DNA of 64,000 nt from Torymus aiolomorphi (taxonomy: Eukaryota; Arthropoda; Insecta; Hymenoptera; Torymidae). How positions within the stretch are numbered: the stretch's first letter is position 1; every line of letters starts with the position of its first letter. The notes under the pieces were generated by a model. The model ran no database searches. It was given only the letters and a program-made list of their open reading frames with translations, and was not told the origin of the DNA. The DNA lies in contig CM070877.1 of the NCBI GenBank assembly GCA_036365515.1, positions 16,324,201-16,388,200 on the forward strand, given 5' to 3'. The position numbers and the translations under genes were made by a program. This document shows, one piece after another, positions 47,713-59,804 of the stretch.

Positions 47713-50700
47713 CGTTCGCCGCGATAAGGCGCGAATTACGGAAGGGAGTTGCGAAATGGGTTAAAAGAGAGCCGACTGCGTCTAATCGAGAGTTGGCGCG
47801 ATGAAAAGTTTTAATGCGAAAGTTCGCGTGAAATCGCGTTTCGGGACGCGAAGTTTGAAGAGCACGCGAATTAATAATTACGATGGATTAGCGGGCGATT
47901 TTTTATAGGAATTTCAGAGTTGATGAGTGTGATTGGAATCTTAAATTTCGGGTATTTATTTTCTTTTTTTTCATTTTAGTTCATTTCAATGTATTGTGTA
48001 AGGGAGTAATGATTTTTTTAAGGTGTCGTGACGTCACGGTGGAGTAGGTCTGACGTCACGAGAGATCATATAGCGCAACGTCACATTCTTGGACACGTGG
48101 TTCATTTCGTAGTATTTATTAGTATATTTGCATAGTAATTACTCTAATAAGGGCTTTTTATCAAGCCATTTTGTTAAGGCCACTTTTTTATAATACAAGT
48201 CTACAGGGTTACGGTTGATTCAGTTAGATACTACTATTTTTGTATAAAAATACAACTTTCACTTGAAAAATTTGTAGAATTTGTGGTAACGGTGTGCCAA
48301 ATTGTAAAAATTAGAGATAAAGTAAATTGCCTGTCTCAGAAATGCGTTATTGTTCTTTCGAGTTACGAATTTTGATCAAACTTCGAGAAACGCGTTATGA
48401 TATAAGCAATAAAAAGTAATGTCTACACGTCGTTGATTTTATTTAATAGGCTTTTGTACATGAAATATCGGTTATTACAGCTAACTTTATTTCTCTGACA
48501 GCGCGCGTAGATAAAGTTATTTTCCTGACTTGACACTAAATAATGCATCCATGTATCGACGGTTACCTTCGCTCTGGAGCTTTATATCTTTGTCTCAGTT
48601 CTTGCTGCTGGAAAGTTGTATAGTTTAAATCATTTTTTTATGGTAAAGGATTATAAACATTTTTTTAAAAAATTAAATTAAAAATATGTTGCAATTTCAA
48701 TAATAATTAATAACATTAATAATGTTTTAATGATAATAGAATTTTGCCACTCTCAATGGTAAACAGTTTCACAAAAGCATGTAAGAAAAAAGTTATTTAA
48801 AAATTTTATTTTATTAGGCATCTAACCGTATTTAATATATCTATAAATATAAAGCTAATATTTTAATAACTTAAAATGTACATTTAGTATTATAGACTAA
48901 TTACTAACGAAATAATTGTTCAATTGTCGAAGGGTTCTTATACATATACAGTCAACTTGACTAATAAAAGTGAAGTGTTGTTCACTTGTTTTTTAACTGC
49001 TACAATAAAACGTAATCCGAAAAAAATGAAAAATATACCACACCAAAAATCCTAGATTTGACTAAAAAATCCATGTACAACGATTAATCCCACGTACTAT
49101 ATTTCCCCTGAGACTCGTAAAAATCATTCGTCGTGATTAAAAGTTGGCGATCAAGGTGGCACTCTCCCTCCTCCCAATGATTTATTCCCGCCGAAACATC
49201 GTTACGTGCCGCGTCATACACGCAGGCCCGAAAGTCTAAAAATAATCGAGACACACACTTGTATTATAGACACGCACCGCGAAGGCGCATTAGCGCGACA
49301 ATAAGCGGAACATTTTGTTTTTTTCCTCTGTGTGACCTTGAGTTTTCGACACTGCCGCATGAATATGTACGCGTGCTTGACTGTCGAAGGCGCACGGCGT
49401 GCGGGTATCGGTAATTTGGTGGTGCAAATGCTAATCAGTACTGCGAGCGCAGTGGTAAGTGGTTTCGTGCCTTTTTTCCGGAGCTAGCGCAGTTTGCGGG
49501 TGGTTACGAATAGTGTCAAGGATTGCGTTTTTTTTCCAGTTGGTATGATTTAATGACGGTTATTTTCGGTGCTGGAGTGATGCATTGGGTTCGGCGGAAA
49601 TAAAGTTTTTCAAGTGCACGACACTCGCAAATCTTGCTTATTACGGTCATTATACTAGATAATTAGATGTTTCACGCATGGACTACATGACTTTTGAAAG
49701 GACGAATGCTAAAGATATACGTTAGCTATTTAATTTATTTTAATACAAGCGAAAAAAGATTACATTCAAAATTATCAAATTGTAAGAAAAATATTTAAAA
49801 AATTAAATAAACGAGCTATTTGAAAATACCAAATAGTTTCTTTTAAAAATGCATCATGTTATCGACACACACACATCAAATACAAACAGTGAGACATATT
49901 TTCGTACCCGAGACGTAAAAAGTAAGAGTAATCAGAAATCGGATCCTAATCGGAAGCCCGATCTATCACGCTAACCAAAAATCGATCGGGCGCTAAATAT
50001 TTCAATCGCGCCGCCACAGCGTCTGGACTCCGTTTACAAACATCGCGGATTGATGCGCGTACACAGATACACGAGGAAGGAAAAAATCGTTGACTCAATG
50101 TCAGGTTCAACGCGACATAAATAGCATCGGCGACAGGAAAAAGCCACGGTGGCGCGCGAATAAAGAAACCAAGCGGGGCTGGGAGGGGGGCAGGAGGACC
50201 CTGAGAAAAATTAATCGAACACGGAACGGAAGCCCGGTGTAAACGCAAATGCGTATACGCGCGCGTGGACTTCGTTGGAGGTGATGTGAAAACGAAGTTT
50301 AACGGAAATTTTAGAGATTTGGGAAGGATGTTTGGAATTTTTATTGATTCTTATATACAACTTAAGATATTACTAATGTTCTATGTTTTTGTAGATGACG
50401 TTATTGTCCCGACTTTTGAACAACTTTAATCGTTTGATAATCGAATTTATAATTTATAGCTACAATTTTAGTTTCATAAACAATATTTTTTTACTCGCAG
50501 ACACCAAAAAAACAGTAGTTCATAAACGAAGTCTTAATTAAGAACCATGACAGCGAGAGTAAAATTATTGCAACACATTATTAATGTAATAATAAGTATT
50601 TTCGAGGAAAAGTATACGAAAAAATGTTTAAATGTTCACATCATTGCATTAAAAAAAATTAAAATATTTGAACGTTAAAAAAATTGCTGACATTTCGATG

Positions 50701-51457
50701 AAAACTACTAGCATCTATATATAACCAATGGAAGTATCCAAAACGTTTTCTATATACGGCATCAGACTCAACAACCATGTTTACAGCCCGTACTCCTTCG
50801 GCCAATATACAACATTCACAAAATCGTAATCGAACCCTACCCCTATCGTATTTTTAGCCGACCCCCGATTACCCGCTAAGTGATACAAATTGCGGCCCGA
50901 GACGCGCGATCAAAGGGCTGTAGGCGCACGGTGAATTAAGACACCATTACCCCGTCAGCGTGCTTTCAATTATTTACATACTGCTGGCCGGAAGGATTGG
51001 CGCGGCAATTTAACCTTCTCTCTCTCTTTTCCGCGATCGACCATGAAAACGCGCGAGACGCTCCCACCTTTGGCCTAAAATTTTTGTCGGAGGATTTAAT
51101 GAACTCGGCGTGCTGTTATTACGTAGGCGGCGGTGGATTCGGAAGGTCAATTAGGTGGATTTCACGAATTATCCACTGGCTAAAGTGAATTCACTGATGA
51201 AGATTTATGTGCTGGAGTAAAGAAGGACGAGCTTTTGAGATTTGGTGATTCTTGAGAAACGTTGAATAAGACTTGAGAATATTAGAAAATTGTTTTATTA
51301 AACATTAAAGGACTATAGTATAAAAAAGTAAAATTTTATTGATCGATCTATATATAAACATTTTACATTCTAAATATAAACTGTAGCAATCACAATTTGA
51401 GTAACAACAGCGATAAAATAAAAACTCCTTGACATAAATGAACTGGAGATTTCTGAC
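47707..51457. other. Intergenic, no gene supported
   Basis: Alternates AT-rich filler with G/C-richer patches (47.7-47.9, 49.15-49.6, 49.9-50.3 and 50.8-51.2 kb). Frames in the patches are open on both strands at once and have no recognisable motif. No tRNA, repeat array or exon could be supported. Confidence 0.5.
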
Positions 51458-53673
51458 TTATTTGTTCTTCACAGGATCAGATGATATTTCGTTCAAGCCG
51501 ACGTTCGGATAGTTTGGACTCTGTGTCACTACATGATAAACGAGATTGATCAAATTGTCCTTGTTCTTTGGTTTTTCGGAAGATTCAGAAGATTCTGAAG
51601 ACGTCGAAGATTTTGATTCCTCGTTGTTCTTATTGTTTCTGGTGAAAACGATTCTTCGTCTGTTATAATTCGGAAGCTGTCTGTCGTATTCCTGAAATCT
51701 CTCCGCACTGGTTTTATGCTTGTAGTAAGTCCACTTGGGTTTCTTTTCCTCAGATGAATCTGAAAAAGAACTTGAATCGCTACTGTCAGCTTCTCGCTTC
51801 TCTCTTTGGTTCTTCTTCTCTTCCGACGACTCTTCGCTACTCTTCGGTTTGTTTTCGCTTGCTTTATCCTGTTTCTTCCCTAAACTATGCTTCTGTTCTT
51901 CCGTAATCCTGTTCGACTCTTTGACAAGCTGCTCCTCAGAGGACTCCTGTGAGGATCTATCACCAGATTCCTCTGCTGACCTTACCACTCTTTGCTTCTT
52001 CTTCTTCTCTTCAGAGGACTCTTCGCTCGTCTTATCAGCAGCTCTGGATAATCTTTGCTTCTTTTCCTCGGATGACTCTTTGCTCGTCTTATCAGCAGCT
52101 CTGGCTACTCTTTGCTTCTTTTCCTCGGATGACTCTTCGCTCGTCTTATCAGCAGCTCTGGCTAATCTTTGCTTCTTTTCTTCGGATGACTCTTCGCTCG
52201 TCTTATCAGCAGCTCTAGCTACTCTTTGCTTCTTTTCCTCGGATGACTCTTCGCTCGTCTTATCAGCAGCTCTGGCTAATCTTTGCTTCTTTTCCTCAGA
52301 TGACTCTTCGCTCGTCTTATCAGCTGCTCTTTTTTTGCTTGTAATCTCTTGATCTCCCATGAGTTCGTGGGGAAGCAAAGCGTCAAAGACTGGGAACCAA
52401 GCCTGGAACAATTCCCTCATGTTACGATCAAAATGTCCTCTGTCCGAGTCATTGTGCATGGTGTGGATCTTGTCAAACAGCGAGTTGACCAAGTTCTCGA
52501 ACTCCTCTTTGTTCTGAGGTCTCTTCTTCTTCAAAGGCACGTTTTCGCTTTTCGCTGTCAACATTGTGCCTCTACTCAACTCTTTTTCCCCAAAAGTAAA
52601 CGAGTTAGGGTCAAAAGTGCTGCCCTCCTTGACTGATCTTGAGACTCTGCGATGTCCACTGTTCTCCATGTTGATGATACGTGAAATGTTGTTAAATCTA
52701 TCATTGGCCATAAGAGTGGACTCGATGACATGGATGCGCCATAAGGAGTAGCCCAGGAGAATAACTATGACGATGTAAGCGATGAAGCGCATGGCGCGGA
52801 AAACTGTGTAGCTCGTGCCGCCATATTGCTGGTCTTCGTACTCTGGAAGTTCCATCTTAAGTAGGGCCGAGCGGTGGTCACTTGGGTCGTCATAGCTCCG
52901 ACCTGAGAACAATCATATGATATATTAAATTTTTAATTTTACCCTAGTTATTACGCTCTTTCTTATTGTCAGCTCAAAAATTAAATAGCCAATATTATTA
53001 TTTGTTCATCTTACATCAGATACAGGTTTTCTTCTCAACGTTTCAAAATAATTAGAATTAATTATCTAAAAAAAAAATTCTCATTTTAGATTTTCAAGTA
53101 AAAGTTAATATTCTAAGAAAAACAACGAGATTATAACGTCAATTAGACGTACGTATGTTTATACAACATGACGTTATTATACAACAGTACAATTGACCTT
53201 TCACATCAATCACAATTATCAAGTAGTCACACAAAATTATATCCTAGAGAGTATTTATAGATTTCAGAATTAATGACGTTTTACAAACATTCAAATTATT
53301 TAATAAACTTTTTGTGATACATCTATAGGTAAGTCTTGTTTTTTCTAATGCCAAATACGTAAAATATGAAAACATTGAACGTTTAGTAATAACTAATAAG
53401 TAAGAGGAAACAATTATTAATTAATTCAGTCATTATTACACCATTCATTAATACCACAATTTAACAAAACCATTTCTTCATGTTGCCACAGAAAAAAAAA
53501 ATAAAAAGCTGCAAGCTCAACATATTTCTCCTCAACTACTTCCCATTCTCAGCCACAACCGACTGTCACCATCATCTATCACTCGCAGCACCAAAACTCA
53601 CAACGCCATTTACAACAACAATGAGAAAAAATTTCAACTTACAGTCGCACTTCTTCTCGTACAGCTGGTTCAT
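51458..53673 (-). CDS. Signal-anchor protein with six 19-residue Ser/Glu/Lys repeats
   Basis: Two exons, 53643-53673 (ATG, 10 codons plus 1 nt, donor GTAAGT) and 51458-52902 (acceptor TGTTCTCAG), give 1476 nt, 491 residues. A cytosolic N-terminus of about 48 residues precedes one membrane helix (RFIAYIVIVILLGYSLW, about 49-65) with no cleavage site, so it should be a type II membrane protein. The ectodomain has a conserved globular-looking part (MANDRFNNISRIIN; VNSLFDKIH), then six copies of a 19-residue unit (AADKTSEESSEEKKQR plus three) at 52005-52335, then more SSEE-rich sequence. Most units are joined by R-x-x-R, a furin-like site, and SSEE is a typical CK2 or secretory-kinase target. I do not recognise the family. 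A broken copy lies at 32523-33490. Confidence 0.75.
52005..52335 (-). repeat. 57-bp coding minisatellite (six units)
   Basis: In-frame 57-bp repeat within the gene above. Units differ mainly at the last residues (alternating RLAR and RVAR) and by one E-to-K change. The alternation suggests growth by two-unit steps. Confidence 0.85.
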
Positions 53674-53689
53674 TGTGACGGTTGCTCAA

Positions 53690-53730
53690 CGGGCCGCTCT
53701 CCGGCGCTATACTGACCTTTTATCGGGAGA
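53690..53730 (-). promoter_or_regulatory. Candidate core promoter of the repeat-protein gene
   Basis: On the minus strand CGATAAAAGG (about 53717-53725) lies about 30 bp before the region 53690-53697 and about 45 bp before the ATG at 53673. A TCAGT initiator word (53714-53718) overlaps just after it. Either a TATA-like box with a short leader or an Inr start is possible. The surroundings (53670-53960) are GC-rich, unlike the flanks. Confidence 0.35.
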
Positions 53731-53959
53731 GAGACGCCGCCCGCGTTCTCGAGCTCTCTTCCCCTTTCGCGCGATATGGACGATATTGCGAGAGCTTTTT
53801 TCCCATCTTCGCGCCATTATCGCAGTCTCGTTTTCCCCGTCGGATACGGCTGCACTAGATTTTTCGTGGCCGAGCGGCGCGGCACTGCGGCTGATACGCG
53901 CGCACTTGAAGCCTTCAAGTTGCACTTTGCGCAGTGGTACACAGTGGTGGTCGTGGATT

Positions 53960-54788
53960 TGTTGTTGTTGAATATCGGTGAGGTTCCTTTTTTTTTGTAG
54001 CAGAGATTATGAGTGTATCGGTTTCGGAGGTTTCCGTGTTTGCACATTTTTATCGCACGTGTGCTTTACTTAACATTGTTTTTTATTTGATATTTATAAA
54101 TTACTCAAATACTATTTAAGTAAAGAACTATCTTTGTTTCGTTTACATGTTTTTTTTTTTAATGACACGTAACATATAATAAATTATGAATAAATTTATT
54201 TTTAAGTATTAAAAATCTACGATTTATATAACAAAGTATGAATAATGTTCCATACTTGTATATTTTTCTTACTTATTTAGGTCTCTATCATATAGACGCG
54301 CATTAAAGTTTTGTTCTACTCTGTTACGTATACTTATCTCATACAGTTCGACCGTAATATAAATATTTGCCAGAAAAGCTTTTTTGTGTTATCAGTAATG
54401 TCTAAAATATATCAATTAATCTGAATTTTAAAGTAGCGAACATTAATTTTTCAAAACGCAGTGCCATCGTATTAATTTGTTACATAATATCATGTTATAA
54501 TAAATAAAATAAGTTTTATTTTAAAAGTTAGATACTCCCGATAACACTATTTTACATTTTCGATTGATTGAGACGTTAAGTTTCGATTCGTTTACAACTA
54601 GGTTATTACGTTTATTTTAAAAATTAAGAATGCCTTTTATCCTGTAAAAAATAATACGCCAATATCATACTAAATTAAACACACACAACATTTCACCGCA
54701 ATCAATCGTCCTCCTACTCCGTATTTTAGATCGACAAAACCTGTACATGATTGGTTCAATCTTGTCTCAACAACAATCGCCACCCTCC
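53960..54788. other. Intergenic, nothing supported
   Basis: AT-rich gap between the promoter region of the repeat-protein gene and the next minus-strand exon. No feature recognised. Confidence 0.5.
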
Positions 54789-55069
54789 TCACGTCACGTC
54801 CACGTTGTTGTTGTCACTGGCATCGACGTCTCCGTCGCCGTCGGCATCGGCCAGAATCCGATACTCGTAATCGCTGGACTCGCTCGGCTCCTCGATGTTG
54901 CGTAGGCGCCAGAGGGCGTAGCACAGCATCGTCACGAGCAGGAACGCGACCGCGAGCACGCAGAGCTTCGTCGAGGTGGAGCAGACCGGATGGCGGCGCT
55001 CGGCAGTGCTGGGCAACCGCATGGCGACCGGCCGCAGACGGCCATCCTCCAGGGCTTTGCGAATGGAAC
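54789..55069 (-). CDS. Terminal exon of a small membrane protein with an acidic tail
   Basis: Acceptor CACCTTTCAG, phase 1, 93 codons including the stop TGA. It encodes a basic stretch (SIRKALEDGRLRPVAMRLP), one membrane helix (LCVLAVAFLLVTMLCYALW) and an acidic Asp-rich tail. The helix end ALWRLRNIEE resembles SLWRIHVIES of the gene at 51458-53673, and both exons start in phase 1, so the two are probably distant paralogues. Codons are GC-rich, unlike the flanks. A possible first exon is 56554-56596. If that is wrong, an internal ATG at 55020-55022 could start the protein. Confidence 0.6.
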
Positions 55070-56290
55070 CTGAAAGGTGTGCAAAAATTACACGTTGTCG
55101 TGTTCTGATGTTTCATTAGTGGTATTCGATGCGATTTTCAGGGAATTCTATAAGTCTAGTATCTTCGTAGAAGTGATTATAGTTATGTGTAAAGGTTCGT
55201 AGAAGCTATTGGTTGTGTAAAGATATGTCCTCTGACAGTTATAGAAAATTGATTATTTATTTATGTTGTTTGTTTTAACAATCCGTGTTTAAACCATTAT
55301 TTTTTGAACAATCTGTGTTTAAACAACCATTGTTTTAAAAAATTTTCAAAAATTGCATTTCACGGATAACTAATAGCGGTAATCGATTGTACGGAAAAAA
55401 TTATAGAAGAATACGTGGGTTCTAATCCTAACATATATTTTTTTATTTATACATTTATTGACGAATTATTCTCAATCCGCCTGCCAATCAAACTGCCTCG
55501 GCATAAAATCTACGTCTGCTATGGTACTTTTATTATAAATTGTTTATAGTTATTTTAGAATAACCTATTATGAACTAGTAGCTGACAAGAAGAAGAATGA
55601 AACAATTAAGAAAACAAGAAAAATGCAGAAAAATGGATCTTGGAGACTAGAGAGAAAATGAACATAAGAAAGATGTACATGATTATAAGTTGGCAAACAA
55701 ATTTGTCATTGATTGGACAAAAATGCATACGATGTTGTTAAAAAATAAATAATAGCTTAAAAAAATAAGACCAAACTCCAAGTATAGAACGTTATTAATT
55801 CACTGCACGAGACACGTACACCATCACTTCATATTAATGTTATTATAATCAGTAGTATTCATGTGAGCATTTCTTCTACACCCACCAACAAACAGTGGAA
55901 TTGCTATTATGCTCCAAGAATATTTTATATTCAAATCCAAGAATAAATTTAAAATTAGTCAAATTTTTAAATTCGTTATTGTATAGTTAAAAACAAAAAT
56001 TTTATTTTAGAGTCGAGAACTGATTAAAGCAGGAGTTTTGGTAATATTACTGAACTGCGATATTTTGTGAGTACTTAAAAACAAGAACAATTATTAATAT
56101 TAGTTATAATAAAATTACTAAATTTATAGTGAGGAAATATTTTAAATAATATTATTCATAAATATTAGTCGAGAAAATAAAATGTGATTCATAGAACGAA
56201 AGTAGAAAAGTAAAGAGAGTCGAAGTAAAGCATTTGTCTTACAACAGTTATACCAGAAGTATATTATTTACCAAAAACTTTATTACAAAA
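55070..56290. other. Probable intron or intergenic, nothing supported
   Basis: AT-rich, with no frame of coding character on either strand and no repeat shared with the rest of the window. Confidence 0.45.
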
Positions 56291-56540
56291 ATGAAGATCA
56301 TCCTACTGTTCACATGCATCTTGGCAGTAATCGTATATCACGGTACCGATAGGATAACTTCGATTACAAAAAAAAAAAAAAGATAAACTTGTTTGCATGT
56401 CGAATAATACAGAGAAAATGTAATTTTTTAAATATAACCAACAGAGAATCTTTCCTGGAACAAACGTCTGAAAAAGGACCACCTGCAACGAGGCGAAGAT
56501 AAATCATTGCAAAAGCCTGCAAAACGTCTGTTCATCTAAT
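56291..56540 (+). pseudogene. Decayed secreted Cys-rich gene (signal peptide plus module relic)
   Basis: ATG at 56291 opens a good signal peptide (MKIILLFTCILAVIVYH) followed by a possible phase 1 donor (GTACCG). After an AACAG acceptor near 56441, a Cys-rich stretch is legible (TCNEAKINHCKSLQNVC), but it needs another frame and is preceded by a stop. The same pattern recurs at 62193-62400. It reads as a relic; a low-quality gene model cannot be excluded. Confidence 0.35.
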
Positions 56541-56553
56541 TCGCCACCTATAC

Positions 56554-56596
56554 TTGCATTTTCGGCGCGTGGATCCAGAGAGCCGAGTGCACGCAT
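56554..56596 (-). CDS. Possible first exon for the membrane protein at 54789-55069
   Basis: ATG at 56594-56596, 14 codons plus 1 nt, then donor GTATAG in phase 1, which joins 55069 in frame to a 107-residue protein. A TCAGT initiator (A at 56606) and a GATAAA box about 28 bp earlier stand directly upstream. Built only from phase and promoter-like words. Confidence 0.3.
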
Positions 56597-57112
56597 TCGA
56601 GCAACTGAGAGACCGCCTACGCAGTAGTTTATCGATAAGTGATTAGCGGTTTGCGCGTTAAAGTGCACAGATTTAGCATTTCGTACGCTACAAACAGACA
56701 TGAGAATTTTGTAGTCCTGCCCTCAAATATAAAATTAACCTTTTTCAACAAATTTTTTCTTAGATTGTATTTTATGTCATATTTATGTTTTTTTTTTTTT
56801 GCATAAAAGAATTTCAAACAAGCACATTATTTATCTTACGTAAATATGCTATCATGATTACAAACGATTGAGCTTAAACGTTTCTTAATAAGTAAATGAT
56901 AATTTAAATAACGCTGCAGAGCAATTTAACTTTTTGCACGGTTTAAATAAGACTTCTTCTAAAAAAGTATCGATGCTGAATTGCAAACTGGAATACGTGT
57001 AATACGAATATTTTATTTAAAAAAAAGTAATATTCTAAAATATAAATAATTAAAAAATTGCTATCTATCCTGAGATCAACTCACTCACATTTTCAAAATC
57101 ACGTATACATCA

Positions 57113-57210
57113 TATTGCGGGAATAAAGTAAAAGAGGGAATCGGACGCTACTTTTGCCCCGCTTTTCAGGCTATAAAATGGCCATTATAGTAGAGATGGG
57201 AATAAAAACA
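57113..57210. repeat. Second copy of the GGGAATAAAGTA repeat end
   Basis: Nearly identical to 23481-23577, including GGCTATAAAATGGCCATTAT. Only this end of the element is present here. Confidence 0.75.
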
Positions 57211-57339
57211 TTTACATAACTTTGTAAAGGCAAAATGAGTGTACATATAATTATATGCCAGTAAACCATAAACGTTTAAACTTTAAAATTTTTATCTCAA
57301 AATTGAGTGAGGGTAATTCTTACTATATTCATATCTTAA

Positions 57340-58555
57340 GGTAGTTCACCCGGTCGAAACAGCAGTTTTAGTTTTTGTATTTTTTAAATAATGTTTTATT
57401 AAGTTTATAATCCAAGAGTAAGTACATGTAATAAATATATACTAGAGGAAACATAAGACAATTTTTTCAAGCAAATTCAGGCAATAGTCACTATGCTATT
57501 GTTACAATGAAAGACAAAAACTTCAATAAGTTTCTCTAATTTTTTTATTTTTTATCCGATCTTAACGAAATAAAGCTTATTTTGTTCGTTAAGAAATTTC
57601 AGGGGGAGTATCGGTGGGAAAATTTATGATACGAGTTACCAGTACGGCACGATATCAATTTGTTTAAGAAAAGCAAGTCAAGTTCTAGAGTGTTTAAGGA
57701 CGCTTGCTCACAAAATGAGTTTCTATAGAATCTTATGAAACTTGCAGGGTAGATTCTTATTGTTATTATGTGCAACATCTGCAAACTTCAGAAAGCCTAG
57801 CAACACCGTTCATGAGATATAAGCTATCAAAGTTAGACAATTTAATACGGTGTCTTATGAAAAAGTCGTGAAAAAATTAACGTTTTCACTAATAACCCCA
57901 AAAGTTTTCTATAGAATTGAACGAAAAAGAGATATTTTACTAATGATGATATTTTAAATAAGCTCTCCAAAATCCAGAAAGCCTAGCAGCACCGTTTTCG
58001 AGATACAGTTGTTTAAAGTAGGTAACTTCGGCCGCGCGTGTCCTTGTGTGCGTGTAAACAAACCAATGGCGTGCCCGCGCGCTACGCGTGTGTCTACACA
58101 GACATGTGTATGTGTACAGTCTCGCGTGAAATTTTGAGAGTGGGGAGACCCGAGAGAGCGCTAGGCGTACGGCGTTCGACTCTGCGTACTTTTGGTTACG
58201 ATTGCAATGAGCAAGCATCCTTAAGATGAACAAATTGATGTTGCGCCGTACTGGTAACTCGTATCATAAATTTTCCCACCGATACTCCCCCTAAAATTTC
58301 TTAACGAACAAAATAAGCTTTATTTCCTTAAGATCGGATAAAAAATAAAAAAATTAGAGAAACTTATTGAAGTTTTTGTCTTTAATTGTAACAATATAGC
58401 ATAGTGATTATTGCCTGAATATGACTAAAAAAAATGTCTTATGTTCCTTCTAGTATATATTTGTTACATGTACTTTCCCTTGGATTGTCAACTTAATAAA
58501 ACATTATTTAAAAAATACAAAGACTAAAACTGCCGTTTCGACCGGGTGAACTACC
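57340..58555. mobile_element. TTAA-flanked foldback element, 1.2 kb
   Basis: Ends GGTAGTTCACCCGGTCGAAA and its complement, arms of about 310 bp with few mismatches, flanked on both sides by TTAA (57336-57339 and 58556-58559). TTAA duplication is the target preference of piggyBac-type transposons. The roughly 600-bp centre has two short direct repeats (AGAAAGCCTAGCA...CACCGTT at about 57791 and 57976) and no transposase, so it would be non-autonomous. Confidence 0.8.
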
Positions 58556-58639
58556 TTAAATCGCGATTATTCGAAAAATTAGCTTAAACTCAAAATAATT
58601 AGCCAGCATATCTGATTAATTTCATGTTTCTGCAGAGCT

Positions 58640-59732
58640 GGCTGTAAATTAACCTCAATAAAAAACCAAAGCAAGTAAACAACACGTGCGCGTATCGCAC
58701 GTCATTTCCATTTTCTAGTAACATATACATAAAACCGTTCCCGAAAAATTACGATTTGAAAAGGGGGCTAAGCCAGTTTTAACAGTTTTAGCCTCAAATA
58801 TCTCTGAGATTCATAAACTAATTCTTTTACTCTAAGAACTCATGTAATAAATAATATACAAACACTACATCTCCATCAAATTTCAAAATAATTAAATTTG
58901 ACTCTAGTTATTGTACAACATAGAAAGTCATTTACAAAAATACCAAAATTTTAAATATCAAAGACCTCAAAAACTAACCATATAATCTGGATGAAATTTT
59001 AGATAGGTATTGCGTATATCGCATAAAAAATAGTCCATAAATTTCAAACTGATACGTGATGTCGTCATTGAGAAATTACACGATTTTGAAAAAAAAAACG
59101 TAAAAAAATGTTAACCTTAAATATCTCTAAAAATTATGAGACAATTCTTTTACCTCAAGGGCTTATACGATAAATGTATAAACTCTACACCTCCACAAAA
59201 TTTCAACATGATTAAACCAATTTTTGTTTTCTCTAGTTATCATGCGACAAAGAAAATAACTTTGTAAAATACGAAAATTTTTTCAATCAAATATCTCAAA
59301 AAGTAATTGAACGATCTTGATGAAAATTCGCCCACATATTATCTATATCAGACACAAAATTGTCTATAAATTTGGAGCTGACTCATCGAGCCGTTCTCGA
59401 GAAATTACGATTTACAAAAAAAAAGTTAAACAAATTTTAACCACAATATCTCTGAAATTTATTGACCAATCATTTAGCCCAAAGAACTCAGCCAAGAGCT
59501 ATCCAAAACCTACCTCTACATTTCAAAGCGATTAAGTCAATTTTACTCCCGTAATCGTTGGACATACAAAACTCATTTTTTTGACATTTCAATTTTTTCT
59601 CAAAAACTAGTCGACAACATGAATTCAAATTTTTACAAATTATAGCTATTTATATTCTGCATTATCATGATTTTTCTAAAGAAAATTGACCCTTTAGTTT
59701 ATTAGTTATAGGCTTAAAAAAAAAAAAACACG

Positions 59733-59804
<72 letters not shown>

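Noticed and set aside
51735..52352. 205-codon plus-strand frame
   Set aside because: Antisense shadow of the Ser/Glu repeat array; the minus-strand frame has the splice sites, membrane helix and a paralogue.
53480..53971. 163-codon plus-strand frame
   Set aside because: Overlaps the GC-rich promoter and first exon of the minus-strand repeat-protein gene; no motif, and its other frames are equally open.
57940..58233. 97-codon minus-strand frame
   Set aside because: Falls in the non-coding centre and arm of the TTAA-flanked foldback element and has no motif.
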